Source: Streptomyces sp. NBC_00239 (GTDB lineage Bacteria > Actinomycetota > Actinomycetes > Streptomycetales > Streptomycetaceae). Taken from it: a stretch of 64,000 nucleotides of DNA. Made by a program: the position numbers and the translations under genes. Below are positions 31,683 through 41,317 of this stretch, piece by piece. Each line of letters starts with the position of its first letter. The first letter of the stretch is position 1. The DNA lies in NCBI RefSeq assembly GCF_036194065.1, contig NZ_CP108095.1:4712001-4776000 (forward strand), read 5' to 3'. The notes under the pieces are model-generated. The model was not told the origin of the DNA. It worked only from the letters and a program-made list of their open reading frames with translations, and did no database searches.

Positions 31683-32212
31683 CCCGGCGCCGGCTGGTCC
31701 CCGGGTTGCCCACCCCGCACCCGCTGGGCCCGCAGCTGCCCGCCGTCTACGCCGAGGACGACACCGCGCAGCGGATCACCGAGGCCCTCGACGAGGTCCT
31801 CGCCCCCGTCCTCGCGGTCCTCGACAGCCTGCCCGCCTACTTCGACCCGAGGCTGGCCCCCGAGGACTTCGGGGAGCTCCTCGCCGCCTGGGTGGGCGCG
31901 GACGGGCCGGCCGCCGTGCCGGGCGCGGTACGCGGGTACGCGGCGCGCGGCACCGCGGCCGGCCTCGCGGACGCCGTGCGGCAGGCGTTCGGGGTGGCCG
32001 CGGAGGTCGAGGAGAGCGGCGCCACCGTGTGGTCCACCACGCCCGGCACGCCGCTCCCCGGCTCGCCCGAACCCCTGCTGACCGTCCGGCTGCGAACTGC
32101 CGACCCGACGGCCGTGGACCTCCCGGCCGTCGAGGCCTTCGTCGCCCGCAACCGCCCGGCCCACCTCCCGTTCACGGTCGTACAGGCCCCCGCTCTCGGG
32201 GATCCGCCCTAG
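31679..32212 (+). CDS. Phage tail protein I-like baseplate protein (Pvc12-like)
   Basis: A 177-residue gpI-type protein with LPAVYAEDDTAQRITEALDEVLAPVLAVLDSLPAYFDPRLAPEDF in its N-terminal half and GTAAGLADAVRQAFGV after it, then RNRPAHLPFTVV near the end. In phages gpI joins the wedge to fibres; no tail fibre gene follows here, which agrees with a cytoplasmic CIS that needs no receptor binding. It ends the structural operon, 14 bases from the convergent trypsin gene. Confidence 0.9.
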   Translation: MTRRRLVPGLPTPHPLGPQLPAVYAEDDTAQRITEALDEVLAPVLAVLDSLPAYFDPRLAPEDFGELLAAWVGADGPAAVPGAVRGYAARGTAAGLADAVRQAFGVAAEVEESGATVWSTTPGTPLPGSPEPLLTVRLRTADPTAVDLPAVEAFVARNRPAHLPFTVVQAPALGDPP

Positions 32213-32226
32213 GCGTTTCGTTCGGA

Positions 32227-33042
32227 TCAGCCGTTGCGCTTCATGCTGTCCCGGATCCAGTGCGCGTAGGCCGGCACGTTGACGTACAGGCCCGGACCGT
32301 CCGAGCACGCGACCCCCGGCGCGCCGGGACCCGAGGTGGCGCCGATCAGTTCCCACCGGCCGTGGCGCCCCTTCTGGAGCTGCGGTCCGCCGGAGTCCCC
32401 GAAGCACGCCATGGCCTTGGGCGTACGGCTGATCGTGCACAGCCGGTTCCGGTCCGCGTAGCCGGGGGCGCACTCGGCGCGGGCGCCCCGGCGCGTGTCG
32501 AGCTCCTGCAGGCGCTCCGCGAACTTCAGCTCGGTGTCGACGGTGGTGCCGAACCCCAGGATCCGGGTCGGGGTGCCCGGCCGCCCGGCCCGCTCCGCGA
32601 TGCGGACGGGCTTCTCGGCGACCGGGCGGTCGAGGCGGACCAGCGCGATGTCGTGCGTGTTGGCCGCCTTCCCGTCGCCGCTCACGAAACCGGGGTGGAC
32701 GACGATCCGCTCGATGGCCCGTACGGTGCCCCCGGACTTCCGGTGCGCGCTGCCGATCCGGACCGTCCCGTCCAGTTCGAGGCCCTCGCCGCGCACGCAG
32801 TGGGCGGCCGTGAGCACCCACTGGGGATCGATCAGCGACGCCCCGCAGGTGCCGTCGTACAGGCCCGCGTCCGGGGCCGACTCCGGGATCGTCGCCATGA
32901 AGGGATACCGCTCGGTGGCGTCGTTCCCGTTGACGATCGCTCCGGCGCTGCCGGTCATCAGGGTGGCGCACACCGCGGCGGCGAGAGCGGCGACGGCAGT
33001 GGTGCGTGCCGCGCGGCGGCGCACCGGCTTCAGGCTGAACAC
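32227..33042 (-). CDS. Secreted trypsin-like serine protease
   Basis: A 271-residue protease. The signal peptide starts at the GTG at 33042 ([13 protein letters not shown] then a hydrophobic core ending SAGA), and GAGGAAAG lies upstream. The mature chain starts [17 protein letters not shown], the trypsin activation form. The triad is visible: His in LTAAHC, Asp in [10 protein letters not shown] and Ser in GDSGGP. Six or more Cys suit disulfides. It is a Streptomyces chymotrypsin-family extracellular protease. Convergent with the CIS operon; no regulatory link seen. Confidence 0.93.
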   Translation of the reverse strand: MFSLKPVRRRAARTTAVAALAAAVCATLMTGSAGAIVNGNDATERYPFMATIPESAPDAGLYDGTCGASLIDPQWVLTAAHCVRGEGLELDGTVRIGSAHRKSGGTVRAIERIVVHPGFVSGDGKAANTHDIALVRLDRPVAEKPVRIAERAGRPGTPTRILGFGTTVDTELKFAERLQELDTRRGARAECAPGYADRNRLCTISRTPKAMACFGDSGGPQLQKGRHGRWELIGATSGPGAPGVACSDGPGLYVNVPAYAHWIRDSMKRNG

Positions 33043-33225
33043 AGGGGGTTCTCTTTCCTCGAAAAAGCGGACGGACGTGTTCAGCCTCCGCGTTCGAGAT
33101 CCATCGGACCATCCGGGCAGCGGGCCCAGGCGGGGTGGGGGTAGCCCCCGTCGCATCCTGTGGCCCGCATCCCGTCGTCCGTGGCCCTCGGCTCCTGGCG
33201 CCGGGACGGGGGCCGTTACGCGCGG

Positions 33226-34086
33226 CTAGAGGAACTCGGCGAAGGCGTCCAGGGCGCGCAGGACTTCCCGTTCCGGTGCCGAGGGCAGCTGGACGACGGT
33301 CTCCTCGACGCCCAGCTCCGCGTAGTGCGCGAGCTTCCCCGCGGTCGGGTGCACCGCGTACGGGACCACCTGGAGGTCCTTCGGGTCGCGGCCTGCCTCC
33401 TCCCAGGCGGTGCGCAGCACCGGCAGCGACTCGCTCAGGCCGCGGCCGCCGATCGGCATCCAGCCGTCCGTGTACCGCGCGATCTGCCCGAACAGCTTGG
33501 GACCGGCGGCGCCGCCCAGCAGGGTCCGCGGGCCGTACAGCGGGGCGCCGCCGCCGAGGGTGCGGGGCGGCTGCACCGGCTTCGGGTGGGCCGCGCTCGC
33601 CCGAACCGAGCCGAACTCGCCGTCGTACGCGGTGGGTTCCGGCGCCCACAGGGCACGCATCAGGGCCGTGCGGTCCTCGACGAGGTCGCGTCGGGTGCGC
33701 CACTCCACGCCGTGGTCGGCGGCTTCCTCGACGTTCCAGCCGTAGCCCAGGCCGAGGGTGAACCGGCCGCCGCTGAGGTGGTCGAGGGTGGCGATCTGCT
33801 TGGCGAGGGCGATCGCGTCGTGCTGGCCGACCAGGGTGATGCCGGTGCCGAGCGCGAGGCGTTGGGTGACGGCGGCGATCTGGCCGAGCGCCACGAACGG
33901 GTCGAGGGTGCGGCCGTACTGCTCGGGCAGCTCGCCGCCCATCGGCGCGGCCGAGTCCCGGCTGACCGGGATGTGCGTGTGCTCGGGGAGGTAGACCCCG
34001 TGGAAACCGCGTTCCTCCAGCTCGCGGGCGAGCCGGACGGGAGTGATGGTCAGGTCCGTCAGGAAGATGGTGGTGGCGATCCGCAT
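33226..34086 (-). CDS. LLM-class F420-dependent oxidoreductase
   Basis: A 286-residue TIM-barrel protein of the luciferase-like family: GFHGVYLPEHTHIP, ATLDHLSGGRFTLGLGYGWN, then TDGWMPIGGRG. The G-R-F-T/x-L-G-x-G segment is the family's hallmark for F420-binding members. Substrate unknown. ATG at 34086 has GGAGGTG 7 bases or more upstream. The cofactor's biosynthetic gene fbiC is 10 kb away, but this linkage is probably loose. Confidence 0.9.
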   Translation of the reverse strand: MRIATTIFLTDLTITPVRLARELEERGFHGVYLPEHTHIPVSRDSAAPMGGELPEQYGRTLDPFVALGQIAAVTQRLALGTGITLVGQHDAIALAKQIATLDHLSGGRFTLGLGYGWNVEEAADHGVEWRTRRDLVEDRTALMRALWAPEPTAYDGEFGSVRASAAHPKPVQPPRTLGGGAPLYGPRTLLGGAAGPKLFGQIARYTDGWMPIGGRGLSESLPVLRTAWEEAGRDPKDLQVVPYAVHPTAGKLAHYAELGVEETVVQLPSAPEREVLRALDAFAEFL

Positions 34087-34411
34087 GTACTGACACCTCC
34101 GTCACGTGGGGGCCCCAACCTACGAGCTGCGCGCCCAAATGTTGAGTGCGCACGGTCCGTTGAGGCCCTCGACCGCACTGGCGGTGAGTGGCGATCCGAG
34201 CACGGGTGGGTGGTCTCGGCCTCGCCGGCGCTCGGGGTCCGGGGCGGAGCCCGGCAACCCTGTGCAACTTCATCCCGGACATGTCAGGGGGGCGTACGGA
34301 GCGAAGGCGTGTTCGGCTGCGCGACACGACGCCATTAAGGGGCCATTTGGCCCTGAATCATGTCAATCTGCTCGCCATTACAAGATTTTTTGGAGTGGAG
34401 GGAAGCGCCCG
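34087..34411. other. Intergenic gap with family A fragment and AT-rich leader
   Basis: A half-copy of the family A repeat (GGCCTCGCCGGCGCTCGGGG, then GGGGCGGAGCCCGG) lies at about 34206-34255. Before the regulator there is an AT-richer leader with a hairpin GGGCC-ATTT-GGCCC at 34340-34353. No gene is supported. The leader probably carries the promoter of the regulator at 34412. Confidence 0.5.
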
Positions 34412-35314
34412 GTGGGTGCCCATGTCAATCCCACGGTCACCAGGCGCCGGCTGGGGGCGGAGCTTCGTCGGCTCCGGGAGGCCGGCGGTATGACAACGCA
34501 ACAGGTGGCTGCGCGCCTGCTGATCTCCCAGCCCAAGATCAGTCTCCTGGAGAACGGCCGCCGAGTCATCAAGCCGCGCGACGTGCGTGACCTCTGCGGG
34601 CTGTACGGAGTCACGGACCGACTGCTCGTCGACCAGCTGATGCAGATGGCCCGGGAATCCGGCCGGCAGGGCTGGTGGAACGCCTACGGCGACGTCCCCT
34701 ACGGCCCCTACATCGGGCTGGAGGCCGCAGCCGCCGCGGTTCGCTCCTATGAGCCCCTGGTGATCCCCGGCCTCTTACAGACCCCTGCCTACGCCCGCGA
34801 GGTCATTGCCGGAACGATCCCTCACGCCACTGCCGAACAGGCCGCCAGTCGTCTTCGGGTGCGGCTGCGGCGCCAGGACAGGCTCAACGCGCCGGTCAAT
34901 CCGCTGCGCTTATGGGCCGTACTGGACGAATCGGTACTGCGGCGGGTCGTGGGCAGCCGAGAGGTCATGCGCGAGCAGCTGGAGCACCTGATTCACGTCG
35001 GTGCCACCCAGCCGCACATCACCGTGCAGGTCCTGCCGCACGACGCCGGCGCGCACCCGGGTGTCTCGGGACAGTTCTCGCTGCTCGAGTTCGCCGACTC
35101 CACCGATGTGAGCGTGGTGTACCTGGAGCGGTTCACCAGTGACGTCTATCTGGAGAAACGATCCGACGTGCGGCTGTACAGCGATATGTATGCGCACTTG
35201 CAGGCCCAGGCGCTGAGCCCGGACGGCACCGGGCATCTCCTCACCGACGTCGTCAAGGGCTACGACACGGAATTCCGGCCGGAGGCGGGCCCGTCGCCCC
35301 TTCCGGACGCGTGA
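34412..35314 (+). CDS. DUF5753 helix-turn-helix regulator (XRE family)
   Basis: A 300-residue protein. The helix-turn-helix spans about 5-65 (RRRLGAELRRLREAGGMTTQQVAARL, then ISQPKISLLENGRR). The DUF5753 domain covers the rest: YEPLVIPGLLQTPAYAREVI, REQLEHLIHVGATQPHITVQVLP and GVSGQFSLLEF. GTG at 34412 is chosen by its match to the VNPTV start of the paralogue at 59371-60261 and by an upstream GGAGGG. No DUF397 gene is next to it, unlike the other two DUF5753 loci here. These regulators respond to unknown signals in Streptomyces development and antibiotic control. Confidence 0.9.
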   Translation: MGAHVNPTVTRRRLGAELRRLREAGGMTTQQVAARLLISQPKISLLENGRRVIKPRDVRDLCGLYGVTDRLLVDQLMQMARESGRQGWWNAYGDVPYGPYIGLEAAAAAVRSYEPLVIPGLLQTPAYAREVIAGTIPHATAEQAASRLRVRLRRQDRLNAPVNPLRLWAVLDESVLRRVVGSREVMREQLEHLIHVGATQPHITVQVLPHDAGAHPGVSGQFSLLEFADSTDVSVVYLERFTSDVYLEKRSDVRLYSDMYAHLQAQALSPDGTGHLLTDVVKGYDTEFRPEAGPSPLPDA

Positions 35315-35424
35315 GGGCAGCGAGATCTCCGGGCCGATCACCCGCGCGTGCCACCGAGCCCCCGGGCGAGGTGTCCAGGGGCTCGGCTGGCGACCGGCGG
35401 ACCGGCCCTGCTGTCGCGGTGGGG

Positions 35425-37206
35425 CTAGTCCTGTCGGGTCGTCGTACCCCGACGGGTCCTCTTCATGGCGAAGAGGGCCGAGCCTCCGATGAATGCCAAC
35501 GCGGCGGCAAACGCGACCATGACACCGGTCTCGCTGCCTGCGCCGTCCGTGGCGAGGTCGGTCGACCCCTGCTCCGCCTGCTGATCGGACGCGGCGCTCA
35601 CATGGGCGAAGTTGACGCTCTTCGCGGTAGGGCCCGCACCTTCATCTCCCAGGCTGCGGCTGCCGGGAAGGAAGTCGGCCCACGGCGGCTTGCCCTCGTC
35701 GTGACCGGGCTCGCCCCCGTCGTGACCGGGCTCGCCCTCGTCGTGCTCCTCGTCGTCTCCGGGCTTGCCGTGGTCGTCGTGCCCGTGCTCGCCCTTGCCG
35801 TGCTCGTGGTGGTCGGGCTTGTCGTGGTCGTCGCGGCCGTGGCCCGGTTCCCCGTTGCCGTGGCCGTCGTGACCGTGCTTGCCCTTGTCTCCCTTGTCTC
35901 CCTTCTCGCCCTTCTCGCCGCGAGGTCCCTGAGGTCCGGCAGGTCCGGCGGGTCCGGCAGGACCCGCAGGTCCGGCGGGTCCGGCAGGTCCGACGGGTCC
36001 GGCAGGCCCGGCAGGACCCGAAGGCCCGGCAGGGCCGGGAACGCCGGGAGCGCCGGGCGAACCCGACGGTCCGGCAGGCCCGGCAGGCCCCGAGGGGCCG
36101 GCAGGGCCGGGTGCGCCGGGGGCACCGGGTGCGCCGGGGGAACCCGAGGGGCCGGCAGGGCCGGGTGCGCCGGGGGCACCGGGTGCGCCGGGGGAACCCG
36201 AGGGGCCGGCAGGGCCGGGGGCACCGGGTGCGCCGGGGGAACCCGAGGGGCCGGCAGGGCCGGGGGCACCGGGTGCGCCGGGGGAACCCGAGGGGCCGGC
36301 AGGGCCGGGAACGCCGGGAGCGCCGGGCGAACCCGACGGTCCGGCAGGCCCGGCAGGCCCCGAGGGGCCGGCAGGGCCGGGAGAGCCCGACGGTCCGGCA
36401 GGCCCGGTGGGGCCGGGAGAGCCCGTCGGTCCCGGAGGTCCGGGCGGGCCGACGGCGCAAGCCGCCCTCGTGATCGTGTTGTTGTCCAGGGTGACCGCGC
36501 CGTTGCGCGCCAGGGCCCGGCCTTCGAGCACCGCGCTGTTGTTCAGCGTGATGGACTCCAGCGCGAGGATGTTGCCCTTGAACTGGGTGGTCGTGTCGAG
36601 GGTGGCGGAACTGCCCACCTGCCAGAACACGTTGCAGGCATTTGCACCGCGAATGAGCGCCACGGTGCCCGCAGGAGCCGTGATCAGGGTCGAGGGGATC
36701 CGGAAGATGAAGACGGCGTCGGGGTTGTTCTCACCGTCGAGAGTGACCGTTCCGGTGATGGCCAGTGAAGACGAGGCCGTGTAGACGCCCGGTGCCAGCG
36801 TCTGTCCGCCGATGTCGGCCGACGTGGACGCGCCGGGCCCCCGGCTCGCCGCGTCGTTGTAGGCGATGACCAGGTCGGACTTCGCCTGAGCGGCGGCGGC
36901 GTCGGTCACGTGCTGGGTGCCGTTGACCACGCCGGGCGGAAAGCCGGTCACCGATGTGCCCGGGTGGAGTCCCAGGTCTCCATTGATGATCGTGTCGTTC
37001 GTATTGGTGATGGTCGAACCGGCCAGGACCGCGTAGTTGGTGGCGGTCCCCAGGCCCACGGGCGCTTCGGCGGCGTGAGCGAGGCCAGGGATCAGGGTGG
37101 CCGCGGCCAGGAGGGCCGAGGGGAACAGGACGAGGGCCCCCTGTTTGAGCAGGTTGCGCTGAGGCCTTCTGTCGGGTGGAGCCGACGGGATGACATGCGA
37201 TGCCAT
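35425..37206 (-). CDS. Ice-binding (DUF3494) and collagen-like surface protein
   Basis: A 593-residue protein. A signal peptide ([27 protein letters not shown]) is followed by a DUF3494 beta-helix (about 50-240: [59 protein letters not shown]). Roughly sixty Gly-X-Y collagen triplets follow (about 245-430), then a His/Asp/Gly/Lys-rich spacer ([17 protein letters not shown]). A degenerate sorting segment (DLATDG), a membrane helix and an RTRRG tail close it. This is the order expected of a wall-attached stalked adhesin. The ATG at 37206 has AAAGG 6 bases upstream. DUF3494 proteins bind ice or act as adhesins; here adhesin is likelier. Confidence 0.85.
   Translation of the reverse strand: MASHVIPSAPPDRRPQRNLLKQGALVLFPSALLAAATLIPGLAHAAEAPVGLGTATNYAVLAGSTITNTNDTIINGDLGLHPGTSVTGFPPGVVNGTQHVTDAAAAQAKSDLVIAYNDAASRGPGASTSADIGGQTLAPGVYTASSSLAITGTVTLDGENNPDAVFIFRIPSTLITAPAGTVALIRGANACNVFWQVGSSATLDTTTQFKGNILALESITLNNSAVLEGRALARNGAVTLDNNTITRAACAVGPPGPPGPTGSPGPTGPAGPSGSPGPAGPSGPAGPAGPSGSPGAPGVPGPAGPSGSPGAPGAPGPAGPSGSPGAPGAPGPAGPSGSPGAPGAPGAPGPAGPSGSPGAPGAPGAPGPAGPSGPAGPAGPSGSPGAPGVPGPAGPSGPAGPAGPVGPAGPAGPAGPAGPAGPAGPQGPRGEKGEKGDKGDKGKHGHDGHGNGEPGHGRDDHDKPDHHEHGKGEHGHDDHGKPGDDEEHDEGEPGHDGGEPGHDEGKPPWADFLPGSRSLGDEGAGPTAKSVNFAHVSAASDQQAEQGSTDLATDGAGSETGVMVAFAAALAFIGGSALFAMKRTRRGTTTRQD
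36111..36310. repeat. Tandem repeat in the collagen-like region
   Basis: Four units of CGGGGGAACCCGAGGGGCCG with neighbouring GCACCGGGTGCGCC, at 45- or 54-base periods, encode SGSPGAPG...PGPAG triplet runs. All periods are multiples of nine, keeping the Gly-X-Y phase, so copy number can change without breaking the stalk. Confidence 0.85.
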
Positions 37207-37435
37207 AGCAGGACCTTTCTTGGTACTTCGAGCCCGGCCCCTCCCCGGAGGAGGCTTCCGAGCGCCCACGACGATGACGGGCCAGGGCCACGAGCCCCGC
37301 CTGCGCCCCCGTACAGGTGCACCCCGCGCCGCGATCCGTGCAGGGCCCTGCCAGAGGTGGTGATGCGTCGTCACGCAGCACTCTTCCCGCATATTGCACA
37401 GCAATAGGCCGCAAACGGGCAAAAGAGTCTGAATG

Positions 37436-37459
37436 AGTGACATAACGTCAGTAATCACC
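37436..37459. promoter_or_regulatory. Candidate BldD-type site
   Basis: AGTGA and TCACC half-sites separated by 14 bases lie in an AT-rich gap between the collagen-like gene (start 230 bases away) and the BTAD regulator (300 bases away). The half-sites match the reported BldD consensus, and the core TGAC-ATAAC-GTCA is also a small palindrome. Spacing is within the reported variable range. This is a weak, testable prediction; the rest of the 37207-37758 gap holds no supported gene. Confidence 0.3.
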
Positions 37460-37758
37460 ACAAATGGCCACCTCGTGCGCCCGCCGCAGCGCCAACGAGG
37501 GGAGGAGGACCGGCGGGTCCGCACGGTTGCCCAGGGGCGTCGGCGAGGTCGGACGCTGCCGCCCGGACAGGGAGTTGTCGCCAGGCGCACGGCGGGGCCG
37601 GGGCGTCGTGGCCGAGGTCCGGCCGGGGCCGACGAGTGGTGGGGGCGCGCGCCGGTACCGGTGCGCTGCCACGTCCGTGTTCCTGCTCTGGCATTGGCCG
37701 AGTAGCCCTAGTACGGTCATGCGCGTGCAGCTCCGCTACGACTACCGTCTGTGTCCGG

Positions 37759-39384
37759 ATGGAGAGTGAGCACCGGTCCTCCACCTGCCCCCCGGCAGGG
37801 GAGACGCGCCCGCCAACGGTCCGCGACCGCCTGGTGCCGGCACTGGCCAAGGGCACGGCCCCCCTGACCGTGCTCGTCGCGCCCGCCGGCTACGGCAAGA
37901 CGACCCTGCTCACCCAGACCGCGGCCGCCTTCGGCGCGCCGAACGGCAAGGAGCCCCGGCTCGTGCTGCACTGGCACCCCTGCCGGGACACCCGCGGCGC
38001 CCCCGCCCTCCTCGGCCTGCTGGCCCGCCGCCTCGGACTGCCCGAACCGGCCACCGTGGAAGCCCTGTTGCTGGCCGTCGAACGGAGCCCCCAGCGCGTG
38101 CTGCTGCTCGTCGACGACGTCCACCTCGTGCACGGCAGTCCCGCCGAGGCGGTCCTGGAGGAGCTGGCCCTGCTGGCCCCGCCACAGTTACGGCTGGTTC
38201 TCGCGGGCCGCCGGATGCCCGCGCTGAACCTCAACCGGGCCGAACTGTCCCAGACCGCCGTGCTCACCGCCCGCGAACTCCGCCTGAGCGGGGCCGAGAT
38301 CACCGCCGTGTTCCCCGACGCCCCCGGCGAACTGGCCGAGTTGACCGGCGGCTGGCCGGGGGTCCTGAGGCTCGCCGGACCCGCGATACTGGCCGGCCGG
38401 GACCCGCTGGACGCGGCCGCCCTGCGCACCTACCTGGAACGGGAGGTGCTGGGCGCCCTGCCGCCCCGCCTCGTGCGCCTGCTGGAACGCCCCGTCCCGC
38501 CTGCCGAACTCGCCGAGGAGGCAGCGGAGTACGGGCTGGCCGCGGAGGTTCCGCTGCTGCGCTCGTACCTCGCCCGCCGCGGCCGACCACCCGCCCCGCG
38601 CCCGGCCGTACCGCCGACGGCGCTCCCCACGGCCCGGCCCGCCCCCGCGGCCCCGCTGACCCTGCGCTGCTTCCGCCGGTACGAGGCCACCCTGGCGGGC
38701 GAGCCGCTGGACTGGGGCCGGACCCGGCCGCGGGTGCGGGCGCTGGCCCGGCTGCTGTCCGTACACGCGGGGCGGCCCGTGCACCGGGAGGAGCTGATGG
38801 CCGCGCTGTGGCCGGAAAGCCCGGCGCACTCGGCGGGCCGCGGGCTCCAGGTGGCGGTGTCCGCGCTGCGGACCTTCCTCGAACCCGGCCTGGACCGGGG
38901 GCGGGCGCAGGTGCTGGTCCGCTCCGGCGAGGCGTACATGCTGGTGCTGGAGCCCGGCGGGAGCTGCGACGTACAGCGTTTCGAGGCGGCCGTCGAGGAG
39001 GGCCTGCGGGCGGCCGGCCGGCGGGACCCGGTGCGGGCGGTCGCCGCGCTGGAACGGGCGCTGCGGCTGTACACGGGCGAGCTGCTGCCGGAGGACGGGC
39101 CGGCGGAGTGGGTGGTGCCGATCCGTGAGCGGTACCGGAACCAGGCGGTGCAGGCGGCGCACACGCTGGCCGCGGTCGAACTCGGGCGCGGCCACACGGA
39201 GGCGGCGGTGACCGCCGCCACCCACGCGCTGTCCGTGGACCCCTTCCAGGACGCGGTCTGGCGGCTCCTGATCGCCGCCCACCGGCGGGCCGGCGATCCC
39301 GTCGCGGCCCGCCAGGCGGAACGCCGCCACGCCCGCATGCTCGACTCCCTGGACCTCCACCCCGGCACCCCCACCACCCCATAG
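37759..39384 (+). CDS. NTPase-BTAD transcriptional regulator
   Basis: A 541-residue regulator. The first part is an ATPase with Walker A APAGYGKT (near residue 40) and LLLVDDVHLVHG as Walker B (near 120). After it come an OmpR-type winged helix (HREELMAALWPESPAHSAGRGLQVAVSALR) and the BTAD repeat domain (DVQRFEAAVEEGL ... YTGELLPEDG ... DPFQDAVWRLL) at the C-terminus. SARP/AfsR proteins have the reverse order, so this is a rearranged layout like that of MalT-type ATPase activators. ATG at 37759; no strong ribosome site. Target genes unknown. Confidence 0.85.
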   Translation: MESEHRSSTCPPAGETRPPTVRDRLVPALAKGTAPLTVLVAPAGYGKTTLLTQTAAAFGAPNGKEPRLVLHWHPCRDTRGAPALLGLLARRLGLPEPATVEALLLAVERSPQRVLLLVDDVHLVHGSPAEAVLEELALLAPPQLRLVLAGRRMPALNLNRAELSQTAVLTARELRLSGAEITAVFPDAPGELAELTGGWPGVLRLAGPAILAGRDPLDAAALRTYLEREVLGALPPRLVRLLERPVPPAELAEEAAEYGLAAEVPLLRSYLARRGRPPAPRPAVPPTALPTARPAPAAPLTLRCFRRYEATLAGEPLDWGRTRPRVRALARLLSVHAGRPVHREELMAALWPESPAHSAGRGLQVAVSALRTFLEPGLDRGRAQVLVRSGEAYMLVLEPGGSCDVQRFEAAVEEGLRAAGRRDPVRAVAALERALRLYTGELLPEDGPAEWVVPIRERYRNQAVQAAHTLAAVELGRGHTEAAVTAATHALSVDPFQDAVWRLLIAAHRRAGDPVAARQAERRHARMLDSLDLHPGTPTTP

Positions 39385-39404
39385 CCGCCGCCCGGTCGGC
39401 ACCC

Positions 39405-39765
39405 CCAGCCTCGCCGACGCTCCGCGCGCCGATCCCCACCCCCGCCCGTGCCCTGCGGCGCAACCCCCCAGCCTCTCCAGCGCCCCGGGGTGCAACTTCC
39501 AGCCTCGCCGGCGTTTGAGGCGCGGGCTTTGAGCAGCGCCCAATCCAGCCTTGCCGGCGTTTGAGGCGCGGGGTTTGGGGCGGAGCCCCAAGACTGCAAC
39601 CCGGCTCCGCCGGGCACCGGGCTCCGCCCGGACCCGCGCCTCAAACGCCGGCGAGGCTGGTAGTGCCCCTCGGGCAGCCGGCGAGGGCTGGGCGTTGCCC
39701 CTCGGGCAGCCGGTGAGGCTGGTTGTTGCCCCTCGGGCAGCCGGTGAGGTGGGGCAGGCCCCGCA
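39405..39765. repeat. Family A repeat cluster, intergenic
   Basis: A full palindromic element at about 39545-39660 has arms GCCTTGCCGGCGTTTGAGGC and CCTCAAACGCCGGCGAGGC. Between them are GGGGCGGAGCCCC, CCGGCTCCGCCGG and CCGGGCTCCGCCCGG hairpins. Extra half-arms and three CCCCTCGGGCAGCCGG units flank it. It fills the gap between convergent genes. Confidence 0.92.
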
Positions 39766-39768
39766 GGG

Positions 39769-41178
39769 TCAGCGGCGTTTGAAGAACTCGACCTCCGCGA
39801 GGGCGAGATGGCGACCGCCCCCGGCACCGTAGACGGCCCGCACCGTGAGCCGGATCCGCACCGCGTCACTCACGGCCACGTGAAACGTCTGCTTCCCGGG
39901 AGCATCCGCAAGCCGCACGTCCTCGACGGTCTCCCGACCGTCGACGGCGGTGACCGTCACCCGCAGTACCGCAGGCCGCGCCTGGGTGAGGAACTTCTCG
40001 GCCACCGGCGAACTCCCCGGATGCACGACGATGTCGAGGAGCCGGACCGGCCCGGCGAGCACGGCCTCCAGGAACTCCCCCTCACCGGAACCGGCCGCGC
40101 CGGGCGGCGACCAGTACCGATCGGTGGTGCCGTCGACCGCGAGCGCGGCAGGATGCCCCGCCCGCGCCCCGGAGGCGGTCACCCGCACGGCGTGCACCTG
40201 CTCGGTCTTGCCGGTCCGGTCGCGTACGGACTCCACGGCCCGCCCCACCTGCCCGCGCAGCGCGTAGCCGGCGGCGGCGAGCACGAGCAGCAGGAGCAGC
40301 GGCAGCACGAACCGCGGCCGCCGCCACTGCCTGCGCGTGGGCCGTTCCCCGGCGACCGGCTGCGGCTTGGGCGTACGCCCCCGCCCGAACAGCCTTCGCC
40401 ACCAGGGAGGTCGGGGCGCGATGGGCGACTCCGCGAGGGAGGATCCGCAGCGCCGGCAGAACCGCCGGTCGGGCGCGTTCCCGGTGCCGCACTGCCCGCA
40501 GATCAACTCCCCGGGTCGCGGCGGCTCGTGCTGCGGCTCCCGCACCGGTCGGGGCGGCTGCATCCGGGGCCGCTCCACCCCCACCCGAGGCTGTACGACC
40601 TCGGCCGGCGCCCCGGCCGGTCGCGGCGGCGGCACGACGGCCCGGCGATGCCCGGCCCCGGCCCCGGATCCGGGCCCGCCGCCGACCGGCGGCGCGGGTA
40701 CGCCCGTGGGTGCGGGTACGCCTGTGGGTGCGGGCGGGTACGCGGGCCGCGGCACGGTACTCGGCGCGGCCGCCTCCACCGGAGCGGCTCCCGCCCCCGG
40801 GCGCGACGCATCACCCGCCCCCGCACCCCCGGCAGAACCCGCGCCTGAAGCAGGCCCCGGGCGCTGCCCCGGCCCGTGCCCCGGCCTGGAGGCCGGCCCA
40901 TGCCCCTGACCGGAAGCCGGGGCCTGACCCGCAGCCGGACCCTGGCTCGGGCCCGCCCCCTGACCGGCAGCCGGACCTTGGGTCGGGCCCGCCCCCTGAC
41001 CCGCGGCCGGACCCTGGGGCGGGCCCGCCCCCGGGCCGCCCGTCCCGGCGGCCCCGGCGTTCGGGCCCGGGCGGGCGGTTGGGGTGTCGTCCGACAGGAA
41101 CGCTCCGCAGGACCCGCAGAACTGCTCCCCTGGATCACACCGGTTCCCGCACACGGCGCAGTCGACCATGCTCCCCAT
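39769..41178 (-). CDS. Zinc-ribbon membrane protein with discoidin-type domain
   Basis: About 469 residues. An N-terminal double zinc ribbon (VDCAVCGNRCDPGEQFCGSCG) is followed by a long Gly/Pro/Gln/Ala-rich stretch with AAGQGAG-type repeats (about 45-170) and a second ribbon (CGQCGTGNAPDRRFCRRCG, near 255). A membrane helix (RFVLPLLLLLVLAAAGYAL) then precedes a discoidin-like beta domain (TASGARAGHPAALAVDGTTDRYWSP ... LDIVVHPGSSP ... LALAEVEFF). Discoidin domains bind glycans; outside placement is expected. ATG at 41178 is preferred over 41169. The combination suggests sensing of wall glycans. No partner gene is identified. Confidence 0.8.
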   Translation of the reverse strand: MGSMVDCAVCGNRCDPGEQFCGSCGAFLSDDTPTARPGPNAGAAGTGGPGAGPPQGPAAGQGAGPTQGPAAGQGAGPSQGPAAGQAPASGQGHGPASRPGHGPGQRPGPASGAGSAGGAGAGDASRPGAGAAPVEAAAPSTVPRPAYPPAPTGVPAPTGVPAPPVGGGPGSGAGAGHRRAVVPPPRPAGAPAEVVQPRVGVERPRMQPPRPVREPQHEPPRPGELICGQCGTGNAPDRRFCRRCGSSLAESPIAPRPPWWRRLFGRGRTPKPQPVAGERPTRRQWRRPRFVLPLLLLLVLAAAGYALRGQVGRAVESVRDRTGKTEQVHAVRVTASGARAGHPAALAVDGTTDRYWSPPGAAGSGEGEFLEAVLAGPVRLLDIVVHPGSSPVAEKFLTQARPAVLRVTVTAVDGRETVEDVRLADAPGKQTFHVAVSDAVRIRLTVRAVYGAGGGRHLALAEVEFFKRR

Positions 41179-41317
41179 GCTCCGGTCCCCCACCGGGCCG
41201 GGCCATGCCCCCCAGGGCACCCACCCGACCCCCGCCTGCCCTTAAGGGCAACCCGCCCGCCAGGCCTCCCCGCCAGCCCGTCCCCGGAGGCCGCCGCCCC
41301 GGGGTCGGGCCTGGAGG

